A program made the position numbers and the translations under genes. The notes under the pieces are model-generated. The model had not been told where the DNA came from, made no database searches, and worked only from the letters and a program-made list of their open reading frames with translations. DNA of 64,000 bases from JBBREP01 sp036501845 (GTDB lineage Bacteria > Actinomycetota > Acidimicrobiia > IMCC26256 > PALSA-610): contig DASXZO010000139.1 of NCBI GenBank assembly GCA_036501845.1, forward strand, positions 1 through 64,000, in the 5' to 3' direction. Of the stretch, positions 1-7,507 are shown piece after piece; position 1 is the stretch's first letter, and each line of letters begins with the position of its first letter.

Positions 1-589
1 CCAGCAGCGCAAGCAACACACAGGTGATGGCCACCGTCTCCGAGAACAGCAAACCGTCGTTCACCCACAAGTACGGGTACAACGCCGCGAACGCGCCCGC
101 CACCAACGCCACCGTGTTGCCCGCCATCCGCCGCGCCAACAGGATGAGCAAGAACACATTGAACGTGCCGAGCAACGCCATGAAATAGCGCTGCTCACGC
201 ACATGCGTGTACATCGTGACGCCGGACGTGAGCTTCGACGGGTCGGCAAATGTCGAGAGCGGTAAATGGTCGAACGCGAACGACACACTCGCAAGCACGA
301 CCGCGCCGAGCGGCGGATGATCGGCCGCCGCCACGCCTCCCTGGAACGGGTTCGTGAACCCCTTCCCGAGCGCGAGCTCGTTCGCAGCCGCGTTGTAGTA
401 CACCTGGTCGTTGGCCCGACCCGGCGCCGATCCCGTGCATTGCGAGTGGTAGTAGCCCACCACGCGCCCCTGGGACTCGATCGCACACGGCCCGCGCTTC
501 GCGATCGCCACGTAGCCGATGCGCACGCCTGCGGCGACGACCAGGATGATGAGTACCGCGTGCGACGCGAGCGTGCGCTTGAGGTTCAC
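1..589 (-). CDS. GT39-like membrane glycosyltransferase, 3' part cut by window edge
   Basis: Only the first ~196 residues are in the window; the frame is open to base 1. A transmembrane helix near residues 11-30 is followed by a long first loop with DQVYYNAAANELALGKGF near residue 61 and an ADHPPLG segment. That is the layout of the acidic first-loop motif in GT39/PMT-like, lipid-linked-sugar transferases of the plasma membrane. A second hydrophobic block starts near residue 135. The GTG start overlaps the TGA of the upstream GT39 gene (GTGA), so the two are probably translated together. The sugar and acceptor cannot be told. Confidence 0.75.
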   Translation of the reverse strand, partial: MNLKRTLASHAVLIILVVAAGVRIGYVAIAKRGPCAIESQGRVVGYYHSQCTGSAPGRANDQVYYNAAANELALGKGFTNPFQGGVAAADHPPLGAVVLASVSFAFDHLPLSTFADPSKLTSGVTMYTHVREQRYFMALLGTFNVFLLILLARRMAGNTVALVAGAFAALYPYLWVNDGLLFSETVAITCVLLALL

Positions 590-2241
590 CGCGGCGAGAG
601 CTCGTAGACGCCCGCGTGCTCGAAGATGTTCGCGTCCGCCGCCACGAGGCTGGTGGCGTGCCGCTGGCTGTGCTCGACGATCGAGTCGATGAACGGCGGG
701 CACAGCGCGTCGTGGGTGGTGTAACCCGGCGACGTCACCACGAAGATCCGATGTTGGGGCTGCACGCTGTGGATCGCGCGCACCGCGGCCGCATCAGGAG
801 TGGTCGCGGCGAGGCGCTTCTTGTAGTCGTACCAATCGACGAGCGTCACCGTGTGCGAGTAGGGCTCGTCGAGCGGATACGCCACCTCGCGCAGCGACTT
901 GCCGATCGCGGTCCGCGACAGGATCCGATGGGTCGCAGGGCCGAGCTGATCGGGGCAATACACCACGAGATCGCCGGGCTTGGCGGTGGCCTCGATCGCG
1001 GCGGCCACCTGGCCGGTCTGCGTGCGGTTCTCGTGGAAGTTCCGCAAGCTGCCGGCGAAGCCGCACAGCACCACGAACGCAAGCGTGGCGTTGCGCAGCT
1101 TCGCGGTGGGCAGCACAGTGATGCCGCGCGCCATCACGAGCACGAACATCGGCAACACCGGCGCCGCGTAGCGCGGCTGGAAGCCACTGTGGCCGAGCCA
1201 CGCCACCGTCGCACCGAGTGCGAGCCCGCCGAGGCCGATCGCCGCCTCCCAGATCACTGCGCCTTCGCCGTGCCCCGTGAGCTCGACCGTCTCGTGATCA
1301 GTGGCGTGGCCGAGTGTGCCGATGCCGAGCAGCACCACCGCCACGAACACGAGCAGCCAGCCCTCGGAGTGCAGGCCTCCGGCGAACTCGAGGATCGACT
1401 GCCCTACCGGACCCGAAGGGAACTCAGGCGTCGCCCACGGTGTGCCGGTGTGGTGCGACTGCTCGATGAACGTCGGGAGCCATCCGGCGAATGTGGCCGC
1501 ACCCACTGCGACTGCGCCGAGCGTCCACAGCGCGTTCACGCGCAACGCGTCGCGTGACCGCCAGGCGATGAGGAGCAGCGCCAGGCCGGTGACGGCGACG
1601 AGCGACAGGCACCAATACTGCGTCCACACCAGCGCGGCGGTGAGCAATGCCACGACCAGCAGCCGGTCCCAGGTGCGGCGTTCGAGCGCACGCCGTACCG
1701 CGAGGATGCCCGCGAACACGAAGAACGACTCCATGCCGTACATGCGGTTCTCGGTCGCGTACCGAACCGCGAACGGGTTCAGCGCCAGCACCACCACCGT
1801 GACCCACGCGAGGCGTGTACCGCCACCACCCCCGCTCGCTTCCTCGGCGACGCGTGCGCCGTGCACGTTGTTCGCGCTCGTCGCATTCGCGCCCCGACGG
1901 GCTCCCAATCGCTTGCCGCACAACCACGCGAGCGGCAGCGAGAGCACGCCCAACACACCACTCAAGGCGCGCACCGCGAGGTCGGACGTGCCGAACCAGT
2001 CGGTCCAGAAGTGGAGCATCCAGTAGTAGAGCGGCGGCGCGCCATCGTGTTTCAGCCACGGCGCGATGTCGCCGAGCTTGAGCCGCGAGATGTTGACGGT
2101 GAGGGCCTCGTCGAGCCACAGGTCGGACCGGGTGGCGAAGCGAAAGACCACGCCCAGCGCCAGCACCACCGCGACGGCGGCCGCGGCCACCTTCGGCCCG
2201 GCGAGTCGCCCTCCCGAAGACGAGGCGCGCGGCTCGGTCAC
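586..2241 (-). CDS. GT39-family membrane glycosyltransferase
   Basis: A 551-residue polytopic membrane protein starting at GTG. The first helix (residues ~18-35) is followed by the signature RSDLWLDEALTVN (residues 38-50). Its Asp-Glu pair is typical of GT39/ArnT/PMT-like enzymes that move sugars from polyprenyl phosphate to an extracytoplasmic acceptor. About ten more hydrophobic helices follow, then a soluble C-terminal domain from about residue 400. The gene lies 63 nt after the LLM gene and is coupled by GTGA to a second GT of the same type, so the pair may act together on a cell-envelope glycan. Substrate unknown. Confidence 0.82.
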   Translation of the reverse strand: MTEPRASSSGGRLAGPKVAAAAVAVVLALGVVFRFATRSDLWLDEALTVNISRLKLGDIAPWLKHDGAPPLYYWMLHFWTDWFGTSDLAVRALSGVLGVLSLPLAWLCGKRLGARRGANATSANNVHGARVAEEASGGGGGTRLAWVTVVVLALNPFAVRYATENRMYGMESFFVFAGILAVRRALERRTWDRLLVVALLTAALVWTQYWCLSLVAVTGLALLLIAWRSRDALRVNALWTLGAVAVGAATFAGWLPTFIEQSHHTGTPWATPEFPSGPVGQSILEFAGGLHSEGWLLVFVAVVLLGIGTLGHATDHETVELTGHGEGAVIWEAAIGLGGLALGATVAWLGHSGFQPRYAAPVLPMFVLVMARGITVLPTAKLRNATLAFVVLCGFAGSLRNFHENRTQTGQVAAAIEATAKPGDLVVYCPDQLGPATHRILSRTAIGKSLREVAYPLDEPYSHTVTLVDWYDYKKRLAATTPDAAAVRAIHSVQPQHRIFVVTSPGYTTHDALCPPFIDSIVEHSQRHATSLVAADANIFEHAGVYELSPR

Positions 2242-2304
2242 GGGCGGTGAGACTACAGACGGCTTGTTCGCGGGCGAGTCATGGGGCGCAACCCGATCAC
2301 TCGC

Positions 2305-3270
2305 TCAGTCGAGGTTCGGCACGACCTCGGCGATGAAGCGTTCGAGGCTCTCGCTGCTCGGATAGTCGCGGAACCACAGCACCACCTCGCCGCAGCCCGC
2401 GGCGATGAATCCGCGCACCTGCTCGCTCACCATGTCGACCGTGCCCACGAAATGGTTCGCCACGTACTCGTCGTGAGGCGTCTGACCGTTGAGGCCGCCA
2501 CCAACCGCGTCGAGCCATTTCTTCAGGTCGGCCTCGGTGTCGAAGAGGCGGCAGTCGGGCCCGTGAGTGCGCACGATGGAGTCGAAGTCGCGGCCGACGT
2601 CGGCGCAGTGCTGCGCGAGCACCTTGCTCTTGTGCTCGAACGCCGGCAACCCGACCTGCCAGTTCGTGTGCGTGGCGTGCTTGGCCGCGATGCGCAGGGT
2701 CTTGCGCTCACCACCACCACCCACCCAGAACTGCGGCGAGGCCTGCAACGGCTTGGGATCGCAGTAGGCGCCGTCGAACGCGAAGTGCTTGCCCGCGAAC
2801 GACACCGTCTCCTCGGACCACATCCGCTTGATGACCTCGATGCTCTCCTCGAGGATCGCGAGGCGCGTGCCGGCCGACGGGAAGTCGTAGCCGTAGGCCT
2901 GGTACTCGCGCTGGAACCATCCCGCGCCGATACCGAACACGAGCCGGCCGCCCGACATCACGTCGACGCACGCCGCAGTCTTGGCGAGCAGACCCGGGTT
3001 GCGATAGGCGGCGCAGGTGACGAGCTGCCCCAAGCCCACGCGCGTCGTGTGCTGGGCAATGGCCGCAAGTGTCGTGAACGCCTCGAACACGTGTGTGGGC
3101 TCGCGGCGCGGCACCGTCTCGACATGGTCGTACACCCAGAGATGGTCGTAACCGATCTTCTCGGCGAGCTGGGCGATCTCCTTGCTGCGCGCCCACGCGG
3201 TGGCGGCGTCGACGCCGCTGTACTCGAGCTTCCAGCCCTGCGGGATGAACGCACCGACTTTGAGAGTCAC
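2305..3270 (-). CDS. LLM-class F420-dependent oxidoreductase
   Basis: A 321-residue TIM-barrel flavin/F420 enzyme of the luciferase-like family. The N-terminal VGAFIPQGWKLEYSG strand, the HLWVYDHVETVP segment (~residues 42-54) and GIGAGWFQREYQAYG (~residues 114-128) are family hallmarks. It probably transfers hydride between F420H2 or FMN and an organic substrate. It is the last gene of a coupled cluster with ADH and VOC genes. The GTG start overlaps the stop of a 28-codon ORF (GTGA) whose beginning nearly copies this gene's own N-terminus (see 3267-3353). Substrate unknown. Confidence 0.85.
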   Translation of the reverse strand: MTLKVGAFIPQGWKLEYSGVDAATAWARSKEIAQLAEKIGYDHLWVYDHVETVPRREPTHVFEAFTTLAAIAQHTTRVGLGQLVTCAAYRNPGLLAKTAACVDVMSGGRLVFGIGAGWFQREYQAYGYDFPSAGTRLAILEESIEVIKRMWSEETVSFAGKHFAFDGAYCDPKPLQASPQFWVGGGGERKTLRIAAKHATHTNWQVGLPAFEHKSKVLAQHCADVGRDFDSIVRTHGPDCRLFDTEADLKKWLDAVGGGLNGQTPHDEYVANHFVGTVDMVSEQVRGFIAAGCGEVVLWFRDYPSSESLERFIAEVVPNLD

Positions 3271-3353
3271 CTGCTGTAGCCCTTCACTTTGCGCCGGGCA
3301 CCCCCACCCAGCGCCTGCGGGATAAAAGCTCCGACTTTGAGCGACGTGGTCAT
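3267..3353 (-). pseudogene. 28-codon stub duplicating the start of the downstream LLM gene
   Basis: This ORF begins MTTSLKVGAFIPQ and then diverges (ALGGGARRKVKGYSR) before a TGA. The downstream LLM gene begins MTLKVGAFIPQGWK, so ten consecutive residues (LKVGAFIPQ with the same context) are repeated 80 bp apart. The ATG overlaps the TGA of the VOC gene, and its own TGA overlaps the GTG of the LLM gene, so the stub sits exactly between coupled genes. It is most simply the remnant of a tandem duplication or of an abandoned earlier start. It may still pass ribosomes from VOC to LLM. Confidence 0.6.
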
Positions 3354-3805
3354 GCCTTCGCCCGCTCCCATTCCTTGTCCCACCACTGGATCTCCACCAT
3401 CATCGGAAGCAGGTAACCGATGTAACACGCGGTGATGGCAATCGTGCCGTGGTCGTCGCGATGCTTGTCGATGATGTCGACGCGGTCGTCGCGCTCCTTG
3501 TACGCCTTGGCGCGGTCGAGGATGGCGTCGAGCTCGGGCTCGGTGGCCACCGAGAACCCGTAGTGGTCGAGGCGCGGGCACTGCATCGCGTTCTCGTCGC
3601 CGTGCAGGAACACGAACTGCTCGAGCGAATAGGTCTGGAACACCAGCCGCTTCGACTCCACGTCCATCATCTCGAGGTGCCGCCAGCCGAACACCTCGGG
3701 ATAGAACTCGCGCAAGGGCTTGCTTCCCTCGGGCGTGAGCATCTCGGGCGGCAGGCTCATCGCCACATGGTTGAAGTGCGGCGGACGCGCACGCACGTCG
3801 GTCAT
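3350..3805 (-). CDS. VOC (glyoxalase/dioxygenase-fold) family protein
   Basis: A 151-residue single-domain protein. The HFNHVAMSLP strand near residue 9 and the C-terminal YLLPMMVEIQWWDKEW, which ends in a conserved Glu context, fit the vicinal-oxygen-chelate fold; the middle segment LDHYGFSVATEPELDAI is also typical. The start is the ATG that overlaps the TGA of the ADH gene (TGATG); the open frame extends further upstream only as a shadow of that gene. Such proteins can be isomerases, lyases, dioxygenases or binding proteins. The co-transcribed ADH and LLM genes suggest a small catabolic pathway for an unidentified compound. Confidence 0.75.
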   Translation of the reverse strand: MTDVRARPPHFNHVAMSLPPEMLTPEGSKPLREFYPEVFGWRHLEMMDVESKRLVFQTYSLEQFVFLHGDENAMQCPRLDHYGFSVATEPELDAILDRAKAYKERDDRVDIIDKHRDDHGTIAITACYIGYLLPMMVEIQWWDKEWERAKA

Positions 3806-4911
3806 CACGAACTCCTTCCTGGTACCACCATCACCTTGGCCGCGAGCTCGCCGTCGTTCAACGCGACGCACGCGTCGACGAGCCCTTCGAGACCCACCTC
3901 GCCGGGTTCGACGAGGTCGTCGAGCGGGAGCTTGCCCGACGCGAGCAATTCGAGCGCGCGCGGGAAACCGTCGTAGTCGTACACGAACGCGCCGGTGATC
4001 ATGAGCTCGTTGAGCAGGATGCGGTTCGAGTCGAACTTCGGCTTGCTGATGCCCGCGCCCACGAGCACGAGCACACCCGCGCGCTTCAGCTGCGACAGTG
4101 CCGACTCGATTGCCGCCTTGTGGCCGCTGCACTCGAGCACCACGTCGAACGGCTCGGCCACCAGATCGTGAGGCATGGCCGGCATCTCGAGCTCGTCGGG
4201 CATCATCGTGCGCGCGCCGAGCTTCTCGCAGAGCGCGCGCCGGCTCGCGTGCGGCTCGCTCACCACGATGTCGGTCACTCCCGCGGCGCGCAGCGCGGCA
4301 ACCGAAAGAAAGCCGATCGGGCCGCCGCCCGTGACGAGATAGCGCTTGGCCGGATCGGCACCACCGCTGCGCGTGATGCCGTGCAGCGCGACAGCGAGCG
4401 GCTCGACCAGCGCGGCGTGGCGCATCGCCACGTTGTCGGGCACGCGCAGCACCTGATCGGCGCGCATCTTCTTGTAGCGCGCGAACGCACCCATCCAGCC
4501 GCCCTCGTCGGCACCCACGCGGCCCCGTTCAAGGCAGAGCGACGGGCGCTGCGCCAGGCAGTACTCGCAGCGGCCGCAGCGCGGCGTGGGTCCGCCCACC
4601 ACACGGTCACCCACCCGCCACTCCGGCACGTCGCTGCCCACCGCCACGATCGTCCCTGAGAACTCGTGACCCTCGACGGTGCCCGGCTTCCCCGCGCCGG
4701 GCCAGTGCACCACGAAGTGGAGGTCGCTCCCGCAGATGCCGCAGTGACTCACTTCGAGCAGCACGTCGGTGGGTCCGAGCTGGGGAGTGGGCAGCTCCTC
4801 GACCGTGACGTCGCGGATGCCCTGGAACACCGCGGCAGGCATCGTGGCCGGGATATCCGGCGGAAGGTTCGTCGGAGCAGTGACAACTGGCGAGTCGGGC
4901 ACGCCTGGCAC
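3805..4911 (-). CDS. Zinc-dependent medium-chain alcohol dehydrogenase
   Basis: A 368-residue protein from the GTG; an internal ATG at 4842 (MPAAVFQG) would give a more usual length of 345. It has HCGICGSDLHF (catalytic zinc Cys), GHEFSG, and four structural-zinc cysteines in CGRCEYCLAQRPSLC. The Rossmann motif is slightly degenerate (VTGGGPIGFLS), so it is an NAD(P)-dependent oxidoreductase of the threonine/sorbitol dehydrogenase type. It heads the leftward ADH-VOC-LLM cluster. A 14-bp palindrome lies 14 bp before the GTG and could be an operator. Substrate not predictable. Confidence 0.85.
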   Translation of the reverse strand: MPGVPDSPVVTAPTNLPPDIPATMPAAVFQGIRDVTVEELPTPQLGPTDVLLEVSHCGICGSDLHFVVHWPGAGKPGTVEGHEFSGTIVAVGSDVPEWRVGDRVVGGPTPRCGRCEYCLAQRPSLCLERGRVGADEGGWMGAFARYKKMRADQVLRVPDNVAMRHAALVEPLAVALHGITRSGGADPAKRYLVTGGGPIGFLSVAALRAAGVTDIVVSEPHASRRALCEKLGARTMMPDELEMPAMPHDLVAEPFDVVLECSGHKAAIESALSQLKRAGVLVLVGAGISKPKFDSNRILLNELMITGAFVYDYDGFPRALELLASGKLPLDDLVEPGEVGLEGLVDACVALNDGELAAKVMVVPGRSS

Positions 4912-4924
4912 TGTGGACTGTTAC

Positions 4925-4938
4925 TGACACGTACGTCA
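4925..4938. promoter_or_regulatory. Candidate operator TGAC-N6-GTCA
   Basis: TGACACGTACGTCA lies in the 117-bp divergent gap between the ADH gene and the FG-GAP gene. The outer four bases pair perfectly and the centre is nearly symmetric. The same TGAC-N6-GTCA pattern occurs at 7457-7470. It is suggestive of a TetR-type regulator site. No regulator gene is adjacent. Confidence 0.35.
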
Positions 4939-5028
4939 AGTACGGCCCTACCGCGTTCCGATGGTCAAAGGAGTGAGTTGTGGGCCGGTACCCTGACCGG
5001 TCCACGACGACCCCAGGGAGGGGACCTC

Positions 5029-6645
5029 TTGACTCGTGGTCTGACGGATCGTGCAACGCATCCCACTCACCGCGCGCGTCGCGCCCGGGTGGCGCTGACG
5101 GGACTCCTGGGTCTGGCGCTGCTCGGTGCCGGCACGATCGCCGGCGGCACCGCGGCGTTAGCCGGCGCGAGCACGCCTCCCGGCTCGGGCGCTGGTCGGC
5201 CGGGCTGGGCCCGTGCTCCCCTGGCGATGCCTTCGACCGGTGCCGGCCACACCCTGGCCGCGAGCCCGAACGTGTCGAACCCGAACATCTGCTGGAGCCA
5301 GACCGAGGCCGACCCCGCCGGCGACGCCACCAGCCTCGACCTTGTGTCGGCCACGCTCGAGTACGACTGCTCGTCGAAGCTCGTCACCATCAGCGCGCGC
5401 ACCGCGTCGCGCTTCGCCACACCGTCGGTGCACGATTTCTTCGGCGCCTTCGACACCGACGCCAACGCGTCGACCGGGTGCGGCGGTTCCGACCTCTATG
5501 CCGATGCCGCGTGGGTGCCGTCGCGCAGCGAGATGGAGGCGGCGATCTTCACGGTCGCGAGCTGTTCGGCACAGCCCGTCCTGCAGGTGTTCCTCACGCC
5601 GAAGCGGGTCGACGCGTACCACATCTCGCTGTCGTTCGATCCCACGGGATACTTCCCGCATCTGAGCAACTTCGCGTGGAACATGTACATCGCACCCGAT
5701 CCCGACAACTTCGACGTGATCGGGAACGGCAACCTGTTCCACGCCTCGATTCCCGACTTCCCGCCGTCGGGGAGCAGCGCGTTCAGCGTGCACACGCCCG
5801 ACCAAGTGGGCGGCAGCTTCACCGACATCATTCCCGGCCAGTTCGGCGGCAACGCTGCCACTGACCTGTTGCTGTACCGCGCCGGTTCTGGCGCCGACGC
5901 GCTCTGGACGAGCAACGGTTCAGGGAATTTCGCGAGCACGCCGCTCACCATCAACGGCGCGTACACACAGATCGTGCCGGGCGACTTCAACCACGACGGT
6001 CACACCGACCTGCTCTTCTATCTCGCCGGTCGCGGGCAGGACTTCATCTGGTTCGGCAACGGCTCGGGCGGGTTCACGTCACACCCGTTCACCATCAACG
6101 GCAGCTACCACATCGTTCCCGGCGACTTCAACGGTGACGGCTACACCGATCTCTTGTTCTACGCGCCGGGCACCGCGCAGGACTACATCTGGACCTTCCA
6201 CAGCGGTGGCTTCACCAGCCGTCCGTTCACGATCAACGGGCACTACCTCATCACGCCGGGTGACTTCACCGGCGACGGTCGCACCGACCTCTTGTTCTAT
6301 GCACCGGGAACCGCGCCCGACTACATCTGGGACGCGCACGCAGTGGGCGCCAGCGTGCAGTTCGGGTCGCACGCCTACCCGATCAACAGCGTGTACACCA
6401 ACGTGTACAGCGGCGACTTCGACGGCAACGGCCACGACGACCTGTTCTTCTGGAGTCGCGGCTGGGGTCGCGACTCGATGCTCAACGGCACCGGCACCGC
6501 GCCGTTCGTGGCCAAGGGACCGAACATCGTCGTGAACGAGTTCTACGACAAGGTGGTCGTGGGCGACTTCAACAACGACGGCAAAGCCGACCTGTTCTTC
6601 ATCCAGTACGGCAGCGGCGCCGACCAGCTGTGGGAAGGCGTGTAG
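5029..6645 (+). CDS. Secreted FG-GAP/VCBS-repeat protein
   Basis: A 538-residue protein. I chose the TTG at 5029 because a purine-rich AGGGAGGGG lies just before it and no in-frame ATG or GTG precedes the signal sequence. A twin of arginines and a hydrophobic segment (VALTGLLGLALLGAGTIAGG) near residues 21-40 form a signal peptide. The C-terminal half carries about six FG-GAP-type repeats with calcium-binding loops such as GDFNHDGHTDLLFY, GDFNGDGYTDLLFY and GDFTGDGRTDLLFY, predicting a beta-propeller outside the cell. The first ~200 mature residues match nothing I recognise. It may bind glycans or surfaces. Confidence 0.8.
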   Translation: MTRGLTDRATHPTHRARRARVALTGLLGLALLGAGTIAGGTAALAGASTPPGSGAGRPGWARAPLAMPSTGAGHTLAASPNVSNPNICWSQTEADPAGDATSLDLVSATLEYDCSSKLVTISARTASRFATPSVHDFFGAFDTDANASTGCGGSDLYADAAWVPSRSEMEAAIFTVASCSAQPVLQVFLTPKRVDAYHISLSFDPTGYFPHLSNFAWNMYIAPDPDNFDVIGNGNLFHASIPDFPPSGSSAFSVHTPDQVGGSFTDIIPGQFGGNAATDLLLYRAGSGADALWTSNGSGNFASTPLTINGAYTQIVPGDFNHDGHTDLLFYLAGRGQDFIWFGNGSGGFTSHPFTINGSYHIVPGDFNGDGYTDLLFYAPGTAQDYIWTFHSGGFTSRPFTINGHYLITPGDFTGDGRTDLLFYAPGTAPDYIWDAHAVGASVQFGSHAYPINSVYTNVYSGDFDGNGHDDLFFWSRGWGRDSMLNGTGTAPFVAKGPNIVVNEFYDKVVVGDFNNDGKADLFFIQYGSGADQLWEGV

Positions 6646-6687
6646 GCGGCACTCGTTTGGACTGCGGCGGCCGCCGGCGCGGCCACG

Positions 6688-7452
6688 TCAGCTGAAGCGG
6701 CTGTCGACCTTCGTGTCGGGTGTGGGCGCGTCGCCCGCGAGCGCCCAGAGGTAGTACATCGTGCAACCCGGCGCGGCCACCACCGGATGATGCCCGCTGC
6801 GGATGCGCACGATGTCGCCGTCGCGCACCACCTGCGGCTGATCGTCACGCGCATCGCACGCATCGTTACCGACGTCCACGTGCACGCCGAAGCCCTGCGC
6901 GGGATCGAAGCGGTAGAGGTAGATCTCCTCGTGCTCGTGCGCGTGGGGCGGCCAGCTCGACCAACCGCCCGGCGGGTTGAGCGTCTCGCCCACGATCAGC
7001 GGGCCGTTGTCCACGTAGGTGCGGACGCGACGTGCCGTGGCGCCGTCGCCGCGCGCTTCGTCGGCGACCGTGTGCGGATCGATCACGCGTGTCGCGCCAC
7101 CGTCGATACCGGGTTGCGCCGCGGTCCACACGAGGGTGGCGCGGACATCGCCACCCGCGATCGAGAACGTGCTGCCCGGCGCGAGCACTACCGACCAACC
7201 GGGCGCGTCGAACACGTCGGCGCGCGCGCCGACGCCGTCGTGGCGAGTGCCGTCGATCACGACAGTTGCGCCTTCATCGGCGGCTGATTCCACGATCAGC
7301 CACGCGTACTCGCGGCCGACTTCGCCGTCGACCGCACCCCGCAGGCGCCGTGTGCCGATGCGGCCGTCCGCACCTGCTTCGAGGAGTTCGACCACCGCGC
7401 CGCCATGCGAACCGGTCGTCGCGTGCGGGACCGTCCTCATCAGGTGCACCAT
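6688..7452 (-). CDS. iolB: IolB/KduI-type cupin isomerase (5-deoxy-glucuronate isomerase-like)
   Basis: A 254-residue bicupin. The second domain has the family block GETLNPPGGWSSWPPH, then HAHEHEEIYLYRFDP with the metal-binding His-x-His and Glu, and near the end HHPVVAAPGCTMYYLWALAG. IolB converts 5-deoxy-glucuronate to 5-dehydro-2-deoxygluconate in myo-inositol breakdown. No other inositol genes are nearby, so the substrate is less certain. The ATG at 7452 lies 4 nt from a perfect 14-bp palindrome; a second ATG at 7440 is possible. The gene is divergent from an amidohydrolase. Confidence 0.75.
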   Translation of the reverse strand: MVHLMRTVPHATTGSHGGAVVELLEAGADGRIGTRRLRGAVDGEVGREYAWLIVESAADEGATVVIDGTRHDGVGARADVFDAPGWSVVLAPGSTFSIAGGDVRATLVWTAAQPGIDGGATRVIDPHTVADEARGDGATARRVRTYVDNGPLIVGETLNPPGGWSSWPPHAHEHEEIYLYRFDPAQGFGVHVDVGNDACDARDDQPQVVRDGDIVRIRSGHHPVVAAPGCTMYYLWALAGDAPTPDTKVDSRFS

Positions 7453-7456
7453 ATGC

Positions 7457-7470
7457 TGACGCGCGCGTCA
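7457..7470. promoter_or_regulatory. Perfect 14-bp palindrome between divergent genes
   Basis: TGACGCGCGCGTCA is its own reverse complement. It sits in the 55-bp gap between the IolB-like and amidohydrolase genes, 4 nt from the IolB start. It has the same TGAC-N6-GTCA form as 4925-4938. It is placed to control both divergent promoters. Confidence 0.4.
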
Positions 7471-7507
7471 CATCGACCGCTGCTGACATCTCACAGAGGA
7501 GCGTGGC

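Noticed and set aside
4666..5028. N-terminal extension of the FG-GAP protein
   Set aside because: It would put the signal peptide ~120 residues inside the protein and overlap the divergent ADH gene; the TTG at 5029 with its purine-rich RBS fits better.
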